Of a DNA stretch of 64,000 bases, positions 53,158 through 63,188 are shown in pieces (within the stretch, counting starts at the first letter, position 1; every line of letters begins with the position of its first letter). The position numbers were made by a program, and so were the translations under genes. This DNA comes from an uncultured Paracoccaceae bacterium (GTDB lineage: Bacteria; Pseudomonadota; Alphaproteobacteria; Rhodobacterales; Rhodobacteraceae): the NCBI GenBank assembly GCA_937146765.1, contig CAKZRP010000037.1, positions 186,001 through 250,000 on the forward strand, in the 5' to 3' direction. Below the pieces are notes generated by a model. The model saw only the letters and a list, made by a program, of their open reading frames with translations. It was not told where the DNA came from and ran no database searches.

Positions 53158-54513
53158 ATGCGCCTCACCCGCTATTTCCTGCCCGTCCTGAAGGAAACCC
53201 CTTCGGAGGCCCAGATCGTCAGCCACCGCTACATGCTGCGGGCCGGCATGATCAAGCAATCCTCCGCCGGCATCTATTCCTGGCTGCCGCTGGGGTTCCG
53301 GGTGCTGAAGAAGATCGAAGGCATCGTGCATGAGGAGCAGATGCGCGCCGGTCACGTGCCGATGCTGATGCCGACCCTGCAGCCTGCCGATCTGTGGCGC
53401 GAATCCGGGCGCTACGACGACTATGGCCAGGAGATGCTGCGCATCACCGACCGCCACGAGCGCGACATTCTCTACGGTCCCACCAACGAGGAGATGGTCA
53501 CCGACATCTTCCGCTCCTACGTGAAGTCCTACAAGGATCTGCCGCTGACCCTCTATCACATCCAGTGGAAGTTCCGCGACGAGATCCGCCCGCGTTTCGG
53601 CGTGATGCGGGGCCGCGAGTTCTACATGAAGGACGGCTATAACTTCGACCTCGACCGGGACGCGGCGTTGCATTCCTACAACCGCCACCTCGTGAGCTAC
53701 CTGCGCACCTACGAGCGGATGGGCCTGCAGGCGATCCCGATGCGCGCCGATGGTGGCCCGATCGGCGGCGATTACACCCATGAGTTCCTGGTGCTGGCCG
53801 AGACCGGCGAGTCGGAGGTCTTTTATGACTCCGCCGTCACCGACCTGACCTTTGGCGACCGCGAGATCAATTACGACGACGTGGCGCAGTGCCAGTCGAT
53901 CCTGGAGGAATTCACCTCCAAATATGCCCGCACCGACGAAACCCACGACGAGGCGCTGTTCAACGAGATCCCCGAAGAGCGCCGCCGCACCGCGCGCGGC
54001 ATCGAGGTCGGGCAGATCTTCTACTTCGGCACCAAATATTCCGAGGCGATGGGGGCCACCGTGCAGACTGCGGATGGCAATACCGTTCCGGTCGAAATGG
54101 GCAGCCATGGCATCGGCGTCTCCCGTCTCTTGGGCGCGATCATCGAGGCCAGCCACGACGACAAGGGCATCATCTGGCCGGAGGGCGTGACCCCTTTCCA
54201 CTGCGGCATCGTGAACCTGAAGCAGGGCGACGAAGCCGCGGATGCGGCCTGTGAGGCGCTTTATGCGGCCCTGACCGCCAAGGGGCTCGAGCCGCTTTAT
54301 GATGACCGCAACGAACGCGCCGGCGGCAAATTCGCCACCATGGACCTGATCGGTCTGCCCTGGCGCATCACCGTTGGTCCGCGGGGCCTGGCCAATGGCG
54401 TGGTGGAACTGACCTCGCGCCGCAGCGGCGAGAGCGAGGAGCTGTCGCCCGAGGCAGCGGTGCAGAAGATCGTCGAGATCTACGCCAAACACCCGACCCC
54501 GCGCGGCTTCTGA
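53158..54513 (+). CDS. proS: Prolyl-tRNA synthetase (short alphaproteobacterial form)
   Basis: 451-residue class II synthetase. Motif 2 is in [19 protein letters not shown], motif 3 in [18 protein letters not shown], and the anticodon-binding domain starts near residue 345. The INS editing domain of the E. coli-type enzyme is absent, as is normal in this bacterial class. Translated with its conserved start SQ... and good upstream signal. Charges tRNA-Pro in the cytosol. Confidence 0.97.
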   Translation: MRLTRYFLPVLKETPSEAQIVSHRYMLRAGMIKQSSAGIYSWLPLGFRVLKKIEGIVHEEQMRAGHVPMLMPTLQPADLWRESGRYDDYGQEMLRITDRHERDILYGPTNEEMVTDIFRSYVKSYKDLPLTLYHIQWKFRDEIRPRFGVMRGREFYMKDGYNFDLDRDAALHSYNRHLVSYLRTYERMGLQAIPMRADGGPIGGDYTHEFLVLAETGESEVFYDSAVTDLTFGDREINYDDVAQCQSILEEFTSKYARTDETHDEALFNEIPEERRRTARGIEVGQIFYFGTKYSEAMGATVQTADGNTVPVEMGSHGIGVSRLLGAIIEASHDDKGIIWPEGVTPFHCGIVNLKQGDEAADAACEALYAALTAKGLEPLYDDRNERAGGKFATMDLIGLPWRITVGPRGLANGVVELTSRRSGESEELSPEAAVQKIVEIYAKHPTPRGF

Positions 54514-54546
54514 GCGCACAGCCTTCGGGCAAGACCTGCCTCACAT

Positions 54547-54574
54547 CCCCGTCCGGTCCTGCCGGGCGGGGATT
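54547..54574. terminator. Hairpin between proS and the RTX gene
   Basis: CCCCGTCCGG, loop TCCTG, CCGGGCGGGG (10 pairs, one U-G), then ATTT. Serves as a bidirectional terminator for the two convergent genes. Confidence 0.55.
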
Positions 54575-54622
54575 TGCGTTCCGGCCCCGAAGCGCTCTTT
54601 GCCCGGCGCGCCCTGGGCCCGG

Positions 54623-55894
54623 TCACATCCGCAGATCAAGACCGGCGCGGCTGTCGGGCGGGATCTCCAGCGGGCGCGGATCGCCGCCCCGCGCCGTCGC
54701 CAGCGAGATCTGCCCCGCCGCCCCGATCCCAGCCAGGGTGAGGCTGCCGCCATCGGCGAAGCTGAGCCGCAGCAGATCGCCCTCGCGCTCCACCCGGGTC
54801 GGCGGCGCACCGGCGAGGGTGACATTGGCCCCTTTCTCCAGGATCGCCAGATCGTCGCCATCGCCGCTGCGGCGCGCCAGGGTGACGGTGCCGCCGCCAT
54901 GGGCCACCTCGATCAGGTCGTCGCCACTGCCGCCGCGCACGGTGATCGCCTCGCGGGCGGAGACCCGGATCAGATCGGCCCCGGCGCCGCCATCCACGTC
55001 GCCGCGCACGGCGGTGAGGCTGATCGCATCGGACCCTTCGCCGCCGGAGATGCCATTGGCCAGGGTAGCGCGCAGGGTCAGGATGTCATTTCCGGCCCCG
55101 GCATTGATGCCGTTGATGTAATCGGCGCTCACCTGCATGCGGTCATTGCCCGCCCCGGCGTCCAGGCCGAGGAGATTGTCCGCCTCCACGGTGATCAGAT
55201 CGTCGCCGCCGCCGGTTGAAATCGCCCCGGCGGTGCCCGCGGTGATCGTCAGCTGGTCATTGCTGGCAAAATGCTGCGCGCTCATCCAGGTGGTGGATTT
55301 TTCCGCGGTCATCGAGGTCACCGAGATGGTCGGGGTGGCATCGGTGCTGACGTCAAAGACCCGGGCGCCGCTGAGGTGGACCACATCGCCGCCATCGCCG
55401 GTCTTGACGCCGACGATATCTCCCTCGGTGGTGACCTCCAGCGCATCGGCGCCGGCGGTGCCCACCGCGTCGGGCAGGGCAAAGCGGGCGCTGAGGAAGA
55501 GGTCATCCGCCGCGTCGCCACCCAGAATCGACTGCAGGATGGTGTCCGCCAGATCGTCGCCGGTGCTCTCGATCCCGAGGATTTGCAGTGCCACGGTGCT
55601 GGCGTAATCCGCCTGATCGGGATCCTCGGCGCGCAGTTTCGACAGGGCCATGCGCATGTCGGATGCCTGCGCGCGGTAGCGCTGCGCAGTGAGGTTGATG
55701 TCGCCGACGCCGGTGCCTTCCTTCACCACCAGACCATCCTCGGCCCGCATCTGGAATTCGACCCGCATCGCGCCCTCGCTCTCGGCGCCGAGGCGTGCCA
55801 CCTCGTCTGCGTCCTTCAGCGCGCGCTGGCTGGCGGAGAGGTCCTGAAAGATCTGGGCAACGGAGGAGGCTTGCCCGGGGAGTATCGCCGTCAT
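54623..55894 (-). CDS. RTX-like calcium-binding secreted protein
   Basis: 423 residues. No N-terminal signal peptide; residues ~1-215 include a helical lead (SSVAQIFQDLSASQRALKDA). From ~230 there are five to six GGxGxD-type turns, spaced 18-19 residues apart: TGGGDDL, DAGAGNDR, NAGAGNDI, SGGEGSDA, DGGAGADL, RGGSGDDL. This is double the usual nonapeptide spacing, so each rung has one clear calcium turn. Likely a type I secretion substrate; the secretion signal would be C-terminal and no transporter is in the window. Confidence 0.75.
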   Translation of the reverse strand: MTAILPGQASSVAQIFQDLSASQRALKDADEVARLGAESEGAMRVEFQMRAEDGLVVKEGTGVGDINLTAQRYRAQASDMRMALSKLRAEDPDQADYASTVALQILGIESTGDDLADTILQSILGGDAADDLFLSARFALPDAVGTAGADALEVTTEGDIVGVKTGDGGDVVHLSGARVFDVSTDATPTISVTSMTAEKSTTWMSAQHFASNDQLTITAGTAGAISTGGGDDLITVEADNLLGLDAGAGNDRMQVSADYINGINAGAGNDILTLRATLANGISGGEGSDAISLTAVRGDVDGGAGADLIRVSAREAITVRGGSGDDLIEVAHGGGTVTLARRSGDGDDLAILEKGANVTLAGAPPTRVEREGDLLRLSFADGGSLTLAGIGAAGQISLATARGGDPRPLEIPPDSRAGLDLRM

Positions 55895-56119
55895 CTCGAA
55901 GTGTCCTTTAGGAAATGAAATCGCCTTATGGGAGAAAGTTCACCTGCAATCCCTTCCAAAAGGTTGCGCCAGGGGCGGGTTTCACGCTGGACAGCGCGGA
56001 TTTGCGGAGCCTTCGCGCGGCGGATTTGCGATTGCCTCGCCGCGGCGCTTGCGCTCATGATGGCGGTCAATAGAACAGCCAAAGGCTGCGCCCTTCCCGA
56101 GCGGAGGACCCGGACACAG

Positions 56120-56614
56120 ATGATTGCACGCACGCTCGCCACCCTGGGTGGCCTGGGCTCTGGCCTCGGCCTGTCGCAGTTTCCCGCCTGGGCGCAGGCC
56201 TATCTGCAACGGCTCGGCGGCCATGTGGATGCGCTGCGCCGGGTGGTGGCGGAATTCGACGCCGATGCCGCCGCCCTCGGGATGGAGCGGCAGGCGGCGC
56301 TCATGGAGCTGGCGCAGGGCGGCCAGCTCGGTGCGGCCCGGGCCGCCACCATGCGCGAGACGGTGGCGCGCTACGAGACCCTCTCGGAGGATCTGGCGCA
56401 GCTCTCCTCAATGGAGCCGGTGGAACGTTTTCTCAACCTCGGGCGTTTTGCCGATGCCGAGATCGCCGATGCCACCCTGCGCACCTTCGAGCCGGCCATG
56501 CCGCTTTCTGCCGATGCGCTGGCGCTGGCCGGGGGCGGGCTGGTTCTGGGCTGGGCGGTGGTGCGGCTGCTGACGCTGGCCAGCCGGTCGGTCGTGCGGC
56601 GCGTTCTTGCCTGA
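56120..56614 (+). CDS. DUF2937-family protein
   Basis: 164 residues. First hydrophobic segment TLATLGGLGSGLGLSQFPAW, a helical charged middle (LQRLGGHVDALRRVVAEFDADA), and a C-terminal membrane helix (ALALAGGGLVLGWAVVRLLT). DUF2937 proteins are membrane proteins of unknown role. ATG at 56120 follows GGAGGACCCGG. Confidence 0.8.
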   Translation: MIARTLATLGGLGSGLGLSQFPAWAQAYLQRLGGHVDALRRVVAEFDADAAALGMERQAALMELAQGGQLGAARAATMRETVARYETLSEDLAQLSSMEPVERFLNLGRFADAEIADATLRTFEPAMPLSADALALAGGGLVLGWAVVRLLTLASRSVVRRVLA

Positions 56615-56743
56615 AACCAGGCGGCGCGCGGGTGGCGCGACGGCCGGTCGCTTGACCCTTCATCTGCGCACCCCTAGGGTCTGCGCGACCCATATGTCCC
56701 CCGGCCGACACCGGCCCGGATCCGCTTGAGGAAGATTGCCTAA

Positions 56744-58027
56744 ATGGCCTCACCCGCGCCCTTTTCCCGTTTCGAATGGATGATCGCCTGGCGCTACCTG
56801 CGCGCCCGCCGCAGCGAGGGCGGCGTCTCGGTGATGACCTGGATCTCGCTCATCGGCATCACCCTGGCGGTCTTTGCGCTGATTGCCACATTGGCGGTGC
56901 GCTCGGGCTTTCGCTCCGAATTTGTCGGCACCATTCTGGGCGCCAATGCCCATGCCACAATCTACGCCTATGGAACGGTGAACGAGGCGGGCCAGCTCGA
57001 CCGCAGCCTGGCCGACTATGCGACCCTGGCGGAGGCGGCGGCACAGGTGCCGGGCGTGCGCCATGCGGCGCCCCTGGTGAAGGGGCAGGTGCTGGCCAAC
57101 CGGGGCGATCGCAATGCCGGCGTGCAGGTCTATGGCATCCGGGCCGCGGATCTGGCCGAAGTGCCGGGCGTGGCCCAGAGCGCGGAAGCCTGGGGCGATC
57201 TGGCGCGCTTTGAGGAGGGGATCGCGATCGGCTCCGGCGTGGCGCGCAGCCTCGGGCTGCAGCTCGGCGACAAGATCAAGCTGATCTCGCCCAACGGGGT
57301 CAAGACCGCCTTTGGCACCAGCCCGCGGGTGAATGCCTACGAGGTGGTCTATGTCTTTACCGCGGGGCGCTATGACATTGATTCCACACGCGTCTACCTG
57401 CCTTTTGCCGAGGCGCAGAGCTATTTCAACCGCGAGGGTGTGGCGGATGAGATCGAGGTGATGGTGGAGGATCCCGAAGCCATCGACGCCCTGGTGGTGC
57501 CGCTCCTCGCGGCGGCGGGGTCGGACTATGGCGTCTGGACCTGGCGCGACACCTCGGGCGGCTTCCTGCGGGCCTTGGAAATCGAGGACAATGTGATGTT
57601 CGTGATCCTGTCGATCCTGGTGCTGATCGCGACGATGAACATCGTCTCCGGCCTGATCATGCTGGTCAAGAACAAGGGGCGCGACATCGGCATCCTGCGC
57701 ACCATCGGCCTCAGCGAAGGTTCGGTGATGCGGGTCTTCTTCATCTGCGGCTCGGTCACCGGGGTGATCGGCACCGTGATGGGGGTGGCGCTCGGCTGTC
57801 TCTTTGCGATCTATATCGACCCGATCTTTTCCTTTGTGAACTACGCGATGGGCGGCGGGGTCTGGGATCCGGCGATCCGCGGCATCTATGCGCTGCCCGC
57901 GGAACTGCGGGCGGGCGATGTGCTCTCGGCGGTGGCGCTGTCGCTGGGGCTGTCCTTTGTCGTGACCATTTTCCCGGCCCGCCGCGCGGCGCGGCTCAAC
58001 CCGGTGGAGGCGCTGCGCTATGAGTGA
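56744..58027 (+). CDS. lolC: Lipoprotein-releasing ABC transporter, permease (LolC/E)
   Basis: 427-residue inner-membrane permease. N-terminal cytosolic segment [21 protein letters not shown] is the LolC/E signature, then one membrane helix, a large periplasmic domain (~50-265), and three C-terminal helices starting [20 protein letters not shown]. Works with LolD (next gene, eight-base overlap) to release outer-membrane lipoproteins from the inner membrane. In Rhodobacteraceae one LolC/E-type permease forms a homodimer. Confidence 0.95.
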   Translation: MASPAPFSRFEWMIAWRYLRARRSEGGVSVMTWISLIGITLAVFALIATLAVRSGFRSEFVGTILGANAHATIYAYGTVNEAGQLDRSLADYATLAEAAAQVPGVRHAAPLVKGQVLANRGDRNAGVQVYGIRAADLAEVPGVAQSAEAWGDLARFEEGIAIGSGVARSLGLQLGDKIKLISPNGVKTAFGTSPRVNAYEVVYVFTAGRYDIDSTRVYLPFAEAQSYFNREGVADEIEVMVEDPEAIDALVVPLLAAAGSDYGVWTWRDTSGGFLRALEIEDNVMFVILSILVLIATMNIVSGLIMLVKNKGRDIGILRTIGLSEGSVMRVFFICGSVTGVIGTVMGVALGCLFAIYIDPIFSFVNYAMGGGVWDPAIRGIYALPAELRAGDVLSAVALSLGLSFVVTIFPARRAARLNPVEALRYE

Positions 58028-58703
58028 GATCACGCTGGAACTGGAGGGGCTGAGCAAGACCTACCTGCCGTGCACCCCGGGCGAGGTGCAGGTGCTGCGC
58101 GGGGCGGACCTCGCCTTGCGCCGGGGCGAGGTGGTGGCGCTGGTGGCGCCCTCGGGGGCGGGCAAGTCGACGCTGCTGCATATGGCGGGCCTGCTGGACG
58201 TGGGCGACAGCGGCAGCGTGCGGATCGGCGGCCAGGACATGAGCGGCGCCAGCGAGCGCAAGCGCACAAGGGTGCGGCGGCAGGATGTGGGCTTTGTCTA
58301 CCAGTTCCACCATCTGCTGCCGGAGTTCTCGGCGCTGGAGAATATCGTGCTGCCGCAGCTGGCCAATGGTGTGTCGCAGCGGGCGGCGGAGGCGCGCGGC
58401 GCCGATCTGTTGGCGCTGGTGGGGCTCGCGGGCCGCGCCGCGCATCGACCGGCGGCGCTCTCCGGGGGCGAGCAACAGCGTGTCGCCTTCTGCCGGGCGC
58501 TGGCGAACAGCCCGCGGGTGCTGCTGGCGGATGAGCCGACCGGCAACCTCGATCCGGCCACTTCGGACCAGGTCTTTGACGTGCTGATGCATCTGGTGGA
58601 GGAGACCGGTCTGTCGGCGCTGATCGCCACCCACAATCTGGACCTTGCGGCGCGGATGACCCGGGTGGTGCGGCTGGAGGGCGGCGTGCTGCGCGAGGGC
58701 TGA
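58020..58703 (+). CDS. lolD: Lipoprotein-releasing ABC transporter, ATPase (LolD)
   Basis: 227 residues. Walker [10 protein letters not shown], signature LSGGEQQR and Walker [13 protein letters not shown] are intact. Starts within the lolC stop region (overlap 58020-58027), so translation is coupled. Cytosolic ATPase of the LolCD complex. Confidence 0.95.
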   Translation: MSEITLELEGLSKTYLPCTPGEVQVLRGADLALRRGEVVALVAPSGAGKSTLLHMAGLLDVGDSGSVRIGGQDMSGASERKRTRVRRQDVGFVYQFHHLLPEFSALENIVLPQLANGVSQRAAEARGADLLALVGLAGRAAHRPAALSGGEQQRVAFCRALANSPRVLLADEPTGNLDPATSDQVFDVLMHLVEETGLSALIATHNLDLAARMTRVVRLEGGVLREG

Positions 58704-58721
58704 GCCCCCGCGCAGACCGGG

Positions 58722-59159
58722 TCAGGCGGCGATCTGGGTGATCCAGACGCCGGCGGCCATGACCGAAATCCCGAGGGCGCGCATCAGGGTCAGCGGGCTG
58801 ACCTGGGCGCCGAAGAGGCCGAAATGGTCGATGGCGGCGGCGGAGACCAGCTGGCCGAGCAGCACGAAGAAGACCGCATTGCCCACCCCGAAATGCGGCG
58901 CCACATGGGTGATCGACAGCACGTAGAAAGCAACCAGCACCCCGCCGAGCAAGAGGTGTTTGGGGGCCGATGTGACCTGCAGGAGTGTCTTCGGCCCGAC
59001 CAGCAGGTAAAAGACCACCGCAACCGCAAGGGCCACTGCAAAGAGCACCACCGAGGCCGCGCCCGGCGCTCCGAGAAATTGCCCGAGCCGGGCATTGAGC
59101 GCCGCCAGCAGCGGGATCCCGATCCCGGCTGCGAGCATGATCAGCGCATAGTGGGTCAT
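58722..59159 (-). CDS. YdcZ-family (DUF606) membrane protein
   Basis: 145 residues with five membrane segments: IMLAAGIGIPLLAALNARLG (with the ALNARLG family motif), SVVLFAVALAVAVVFYLLVG, LGGVLVAFYVLSITHVAP, FFVLLGQLVSAAAIDHFGLFG and a last helix. YdcZ proteins are DMT-related and probably small-molecule exporters. ATG at 59159 fits the ribosome site GAGGAGGACAGG; a GTG at 59177 would place that site inside the gene. Confidence 0.88.
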   Translation of the reverse strand: MTHYALIMLAAGIGIPLLAALNARLGQFLGAPGAASVVLFAVALAVAVVFYLLVGPKTLLQVTSAPKHLLLGGVLVAFYVLSITHVAPHFGVGNAVFFVLLGQLVSAAAIDHFGLFGAQVSPLTLMRALGISVMAAGVWITQIAA

Positions 59160-59340
59160 CGTGCCTGTCCTCCTCACGAGTGCTCTCCTTCGAGACGTTT
59201 CTGCCGCGCAGCATGGGGAGAAGTCCGCGGTTTCACAAGGACTCTTCGCCCTCTGCCGTGACGTCGGATGCGAGGCTCAACCGCGCGTTCCGCGATAGTT
59301 ATTCCCAACAGATGGGGGCGGAGCCCCGCTGGGAAGCCGG

Positions 59341-60024
59341 TCAGTCGCAGATGCGGGCCACATCGGCACCGCGCCAGGGCAGGAGCACATCGCTTTCGCG
59401 GCGTTTGGGCAGCGGCGAGACCGGCATTTCCCGCGCCAGCATCGCATGGAGCCTGCGGGTGCGCTCGGCGGTGGGGGCAAGGGCGCGGCAGCAGACGTAT
59501 TCCTCCACGATGGTGCCCTGCTGCTCGTAGCCATAGGAGAGGAACTCGGCGGTGGTGTCGGGGTCGAAGAGATAGGGATCGGGCGAGGCGGAATGTTCCA
59601 GCAGCGCCTTCAGCGGCGTGTAGCCGGTGCGCTTGCGGTTCTGCCATTGCCAGACATGGGTGGCCTCATGGGCGATCAGCATGGCCTCGACCAGCGGCAG
59701 GGTCTCGGGATAGGCGGGGGTGTAATCGGGCAGATACCATTCGCGCGTGAAGAAGATGCGGTTGAAGAGCGCCACCGCCGCCGGGGAGGCGGTGACCAGT
59801 TCGCCCGCCGGGCGCGGCGGCAGGATGCGCTCGCGGCAGGTAGTGCGCGGGCGCTGCGGGCGGCGGAAGGTCACCGCGCGCAGGGGCGCACCCTCGTGGA
59901 TCCGCAGGCGGTCGTAGTCGAGGCTGTCGCCATGGATGCTGCCAAGGAACATCCGCTCGCGCTCGGTCGGGCCGCGACCGCAGGCGACAAGGAGCAGGAG
60001 CAGACAGAGAAGCACCCTAGACAC
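59341..60024 (-). CDS. Lipoprotein with HExxH metallopeptidase-like motif
   Basis: About 227 residues. Signal VLLCLLLLLVACG ends in a lipobox (VAC). Near residue 120 the motif AHEATHVWQWQ supplies HExxH, with a possible third metal ligand in QQGTIVEEYVCC ~45 residues on; nearby LLEHSASPDPYLF is conserved-looking. This resembles DUF4157-type peptidases but the match is partial. The start is uncertain: GTG at 60024 (overlapping the previous stop) is preferred over TTG at 60033. Periplasm-facing lipoprotein, substrate unknown. Confidence 0.6.
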   Translation of the reverse strand: MSRVLLCLLLLLVACGRGPTERERMFLGSIHGDSLDYDRLRIHEGAPLRAVTFRRPQRPRTTCRERILPPRPAGELVTASPAAVALFNRIFFTREWYLPDYTPAYPETLPLVEAMLIAHEATHVWQWQNRKRTGYTPLKALLEHSASPDPYLFDPDTTAEFLSYGYEQQGTIVEEYVCCRALAPTAERTRRLHAMLAREMPVSPLPKRRESDVLLPWRGADVARICD

Positions 60025-60673
60025 TGAAGGCAAGCACCCGGCTGATTTCGCTGAGCGAGCGCCCGGACTGGTCGCGCCACTGGTTGAAGGCCTTCTGCAC
60101 CGCGACCAGCGCGCCTTTGGAGGTGGCGGGCCTGTCGATCACCCCTTCGGCGATCAGCCGCGCGGTCACGTCCTGGCTGAGGATGAAGGCATCGCGGCCG
60201 GCAAAGCGCATCGCATATTGCCCGGTCATCGCGCCAAGGCGGTTGCCGCGCGCCTTCAGCATCGCCAGAAGGCCGATGTAGTCCTCGGATGGCCAACCGC
60301 CGAGCAGCTGACCGGCGCCGCCCTCCGCCCGCAGCTCGATCAGGAAGGCGGCATTGTCGCGCACGGTCTGGATCTTGGCACCGTTGCGCACGATCCGGGT
60401 GTCGCGCAGGAGCATGTCGAGGCGCGCGTCATCCATCAGCGCGTTGCGGCCCGGGTCAAACCCGTCAAAGGCCGCCTCGAACCCCGGCCATTTTGCCTCG
60501 ATCACTTTCCAGTTGAACCCGGCCTGAAAGATGCATCTGGTCATCACCGCCAGCCAGCGGTCCTCGGGCAGGTTGGTGACATCGGGGTCGGGCCTGGGCA
60601 ATTTGGCCTCCAGCGCCTCCGACCCGCCGTGGCGGCTGGCGGCGATGGCAAAGATTTCGTCAAAGCTGCGCAT
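60017..60673 (-). CDS. DNA-3-methyladenine glycosylase I family protein
   Basis: 218 residues. PEDRWLAVMTRCIFQAGFNW and NGAKIQTVRDNAAFLIEL match the Tag helix-hairpin-helix family, as does KARGNRLGAMTGQYAMRFAG. Tag removes 3-methyladenine from alkylated DNA; some roseobacter members are distant from E. coli Tag and the substrate range is not proven. ATG at 60673. Followed by the HExxH lipoprotein with an eight-base overlap. Confidence 0.8.
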   Translation of the reverse strand: MRSFDEIFAIAASRHGGSEALEAKLPRPDPDVTNLPEDRWLAVMTRCIFQAGFNWKVIEAKWPGFEAAFDGFDPGRNALMDDARLDMLLRDTRIVRNGAKIQTVRDNAAFLIELRAEGGAGQLLGGWPSEDYIGLLAMLKARGNRLGAMTGQYAMRFAGRDAFILSQDVTARLIAEGVIDRPATSKGALVAVQKAFNQWRDQSGRSLSEISRVLAFSV

Positions 60674-60683
60674 CAGGGGGCCC

Positions 60684-61091
60684 TCAGGTCGCGACAAAGA
60701 AGCTGGCGGTGGCGGTGGCGACCAGCTTGCCGCTCTCCTCATCCGCCATTTCGGCGCGCGAGAAGATCAGGGCGCGGCCGGGTTTCACCACCTCGGCGGT
60801 GCAGAGGATGGCGCGACCGGCCCCAGCGCGCAGGAACTGGGTATGCAGATCGGTGGTCGCCAGCGGGATCATCTGCCCGGCCTGGGCAATGGCCCCGAGC
60901 ACCATCGCGGTATCGGCAAGCGCGGCCAGCGCCTGACCCGAGACGATGCCGCCGACCCGGGCGAGATCGGGGGTGATCGGCATTCGCAGCACCGTGCGCG
61001 CGCCCGCGCAGGACAGGACGCTGAGGTCGAGCGCCTGCACCCAGGGCGCAAAATTCTCGGCCAGTATCTGTTGCAGATCCTCTGCTGTCAT
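60684..61091 (-). CDS. PaaI-family thioesterase
   Basis: 135 residues, hotdog fold. RVGGIVSGQALAALADTAMVLG is the signature of the PaaI/YbgC family; TTDLHTQFLRAG follows. Hydrolyses acyl- or aryl-CoA thioesters; substrate not known. Ten bases upstream of the tag-like gene, so co-transcribed. Confidence 0.85.
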   Translation of the reverse strand: MTAEDLQQILAENFAPWVQALDLSVLSCAGARTVLRMPITPDLARVGGIVSGQALAALADTAMVLGAIAQAGQMIPLATTDLHTQFLRAGAGRAILCTAEVVKPGRALIFSRAEMADEESGKLVATATASFFVAT

Positions 61092-61120
61092 TTCTTGCCT
61101 CTCCTCGGTTCGCGCCGAGC

Positions 61121-61861
61121 CTAGCGCCGCGCGGGGCGCAGTTCCACCAGCGATTTGCCGAGGCGAAACGGTGCCGCAAAGCTGACGAGGCAGAGCGCGA
61201 GGATCTGCAGGATCAGGATATAGGCACTGTCTTCCAGGGTTTGCCATTCCTCCTTGAGGCGGGCGAGGCGGGCGACCTGATCCTCATAGGCGCGGGCGAG
61301 GATCAGGAAATCGCCCGCAATGGCGGGCACTTTGCGCCGCAGTCCTTCCAGCGCCGCCTCGGTGGGCGGATCCAATGCGGCAAAGACCACAAAGGCCGCA
61401 GGATCAAAGCGCGCGACCTCGCGCATCATGTCGTCGCTGGCAAAGAGCGTCAGGCTGCGCAGCGGGGCCACCGATTGGGTGACGGCGGTGAAAAAGGGCA
61501 GGGCGCGGGCCTCGGCGCTGGAGGCGGAGAGGAATTCCACCTTCTCGCAGAGGGTGGCGATGTCGCCGTCATAGGCGGGCTCGCAAAACCGGAGGCGAAA
61601 GCGGGCGGCATCGCGGTCAAAGGCCTGGGCCGCCGTATAGGCGAGATCCGCCTGCCGGTCGAGCCGGGAGTAATCGGCCTTGTAGATGCCTGCCAGCACC
61701 GCCACCAGGGCGCCGATGCCGCCGAGGATCACCCAGACCAGATCCGCCAGCCGCCAGGCGCGGTGGCCTGCAGGCATGGCAAAGAGCCGTCCGGTGCCAA
61801 GACAGCCGGCGGCGAAACAGAGCACCAGCAGCAGGAGCTGGTTGTCGGCGATGATCCTCAT
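61121..61861 (-). CDS. Hypothetical membrane protein (246 residues)
   Basis: Two N-terminal membrane segments (NQLLLLVLCFAAGCLGTGR, ADLVWVILGGIGALVAVLAG), a ~150-residue soluble part with two cysteines (RFCEPAYDGDIATLCEKVEF), and one C-terminal membrane segment (AYILILQILALCLVSFAAPF). No domain recognised. ATG at 61861. The soluble part probably faces the periplasm. Function unknown. Confidence 0.7.
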   Translation of the reverse strand: MRIIADNQLLLLVLCFAAGCLGTGRLFAMPAGHRAWRLADLVWVILGGIGALVAVLAGIYKADYSRLDRQADLAYTAAQAFDRDAARFRLRFCEPAYDGDIATLCEKVEFLSASSAEARALPFFTAVTQSVAPLRSLTLFASDDMMREVARFDPAAFVVFAALDPPTEAALEGLRRKVPAIAGDFLILARAYEDQVARLARLKEEWQTLEDSAYILILQILALCLVSFAAPFRLGKSLVELRPARR

Positions 61862-62197
61862 CTGCGGTCCCCTCTGGCAGGTCTCTTGTCGAGGGTAGGC
61901 GCGGCGCGGGCGCGGGATCAATCGGGAGGCGGCCCGCTCACGAAGAGTTGGCCAAAGAGCAAATGGCGGCGCCGCCACGAGGGTCTTGAGGTCCCCGGGG
62001 GGCGGAGAGATGGGGCGGGGTCTCCCCCGCCTCTGGCCGGATCCCCTGCACCCAATGAAGGGGGTGGTCTCTGGGGCCCTGGTCTCCTGTCGGGCAGCGG
62101 GGTGTCAGACCGCTGCCGCAAGTGTCGCGACGCCTGTCATCCTGCCAGAGCGGGATGAACCCGGCCCCAATGGGGCGCACGCCGGGGTGGCAACGGG
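61862..62197. other. Intergenic region
   Basis: 336 GC-rich bases between two minus-strand genes. No gene, operator or clear terminator could be supported; short open frames here translate to Pro/Gly/Arg-rich nonsense like the other intergenic repeats. Confidence 0.5.
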
Positions 62198-62797
62198 TTA
62201 CATGCGGCCCTTGGTGACCTGGCGGATCAGGCTCTCTTCCGTCTCCTTGGAGAGTTTCTCCTTCTTGGCCAGCGCCTTGATCTGTTTCACCGCCTCGTCC
62301 TTGCGGCTGCTGTTGGCGAGGATCATGATTTCGAACAGGGCCTTGTCGTCCTTGATGCCCTGGCCCTTGGCTTCCTTCTTGGCGTCGGTCTGGCCGATCT
62401 GCTTGATGACGAAGTCGCGGAAGGTATCGGAGTCCCAGAACTCAGAGCGGAAATGCTCGAGCGGACCCATGAAGAACTTGCTGGCCTTGGAGAGGATCAT
62501 CTTGAAGGCGGCATCGCGGGGGGTGTCGCTCTCGGCTTCGGCCTTGAAGACGGAGAGGATGTTGATCGGCAGGTCGACGCGGTCCTTGTCGGCAAGTTCG
62601 GCGGCGAAATAGCTGCGATAGAGGCCGGGGCCGTCCTGGTTGTTCATCACCGCGATGGCGCAGCGGATATGGGGCATCAGCACTTTCTTCTCCTTGGCGA
62701 TCCAGGAGCCGAAGGTGTTGCGCATCGCATTGTGCTTGAGGATGCCGGGAATGTCGGCGGGAAAGGCCTTGCCTGCGATCTTGATGGTCTCTGCCAT
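62198..62797 (-). CDS. Hypothetical protein (199 residues)
   Basis: Cytosolic, Lys/Glu/Ala-rich protein. The middle (HIRCAIAVMNNQDGPGLYRS, DRVDLPINILSVFKAEAES) looks globular; the C-terminal third is a charged helix (KEKLSKETEESLIRQVTKG). Some Lys/Glu-rich character but codon use is like the window. I do not recognise the family. ATG at 62797. Immediately left of the TIR gene's side of the window. Confidence 0.7.
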   Translation of the reverse strand: MAETIKIAGKAFPADIPGILKHNAMRNTFGSWIAKEKKVLMPHIRCAIAVMNNQDGPGLYRSYFAAELADKDRVDLPINILSVFKAEAESDTPRDAAFKMILSKASKFFMGPLEHFRSEFWDSDTFRDFVIKQIGQTDAKKEAKGQGIKDDKALFEIMILANSSRKDEAVKQIKALAKKEKLSKETEESLIRQVTKGRM

Positions 62798-63188
62798 GGG
62801 ATGTTCCTTTGTGCAAATCACTTGGGTTGATGCAGAGGAAACACCGGCGGGCGGGGGATTATTCGCGAGGGAGGAGGATTTTTTCACGCGGGGCGTGTGG
62901 CGGAAAGGTTGGGGAGCCTCCGGCGGGGATATTTGGAGAAAGATGAAAGGGGGTGAGCGCCGGTTCCCGCAGGGACAAACAGCGTGGGGCGCTGTTTGAG
63001 GCGCGAACGGGCGGAGCCCTGCGGCGGCTGGGTGGTATGGGTGGCGTCGTGCCCCCTGGGCCGTGTGGCGTAGCCGCACGGCCCGCGCCTGACCTTCCCG
63101 TCATGCCGGAGGCATGCTTTCAGAATGACGAAGGCGCATTCGCGCCCTCCCAAGGCCAGGCGCGGGCCTCTTAGTGGTGGACTTGGGG
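62798..63188. other. Intergenic region with hairpins next to the TIR gene
   Basis: 391 bases without a gene. It holds CAAACAGCG-tgggg-CGCTGTTTG (62976-62998, nine pairs) and a nested stem GGGCCGTG ... CACGGCCC with inner GGC/GCC (63058-63084). GC-rich repeat DNA stops near 63175, where the A+T-rich TIR gene begins. No integrase, tRNA or direct-repeat attachment site was seen. Confidence 0.55.
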
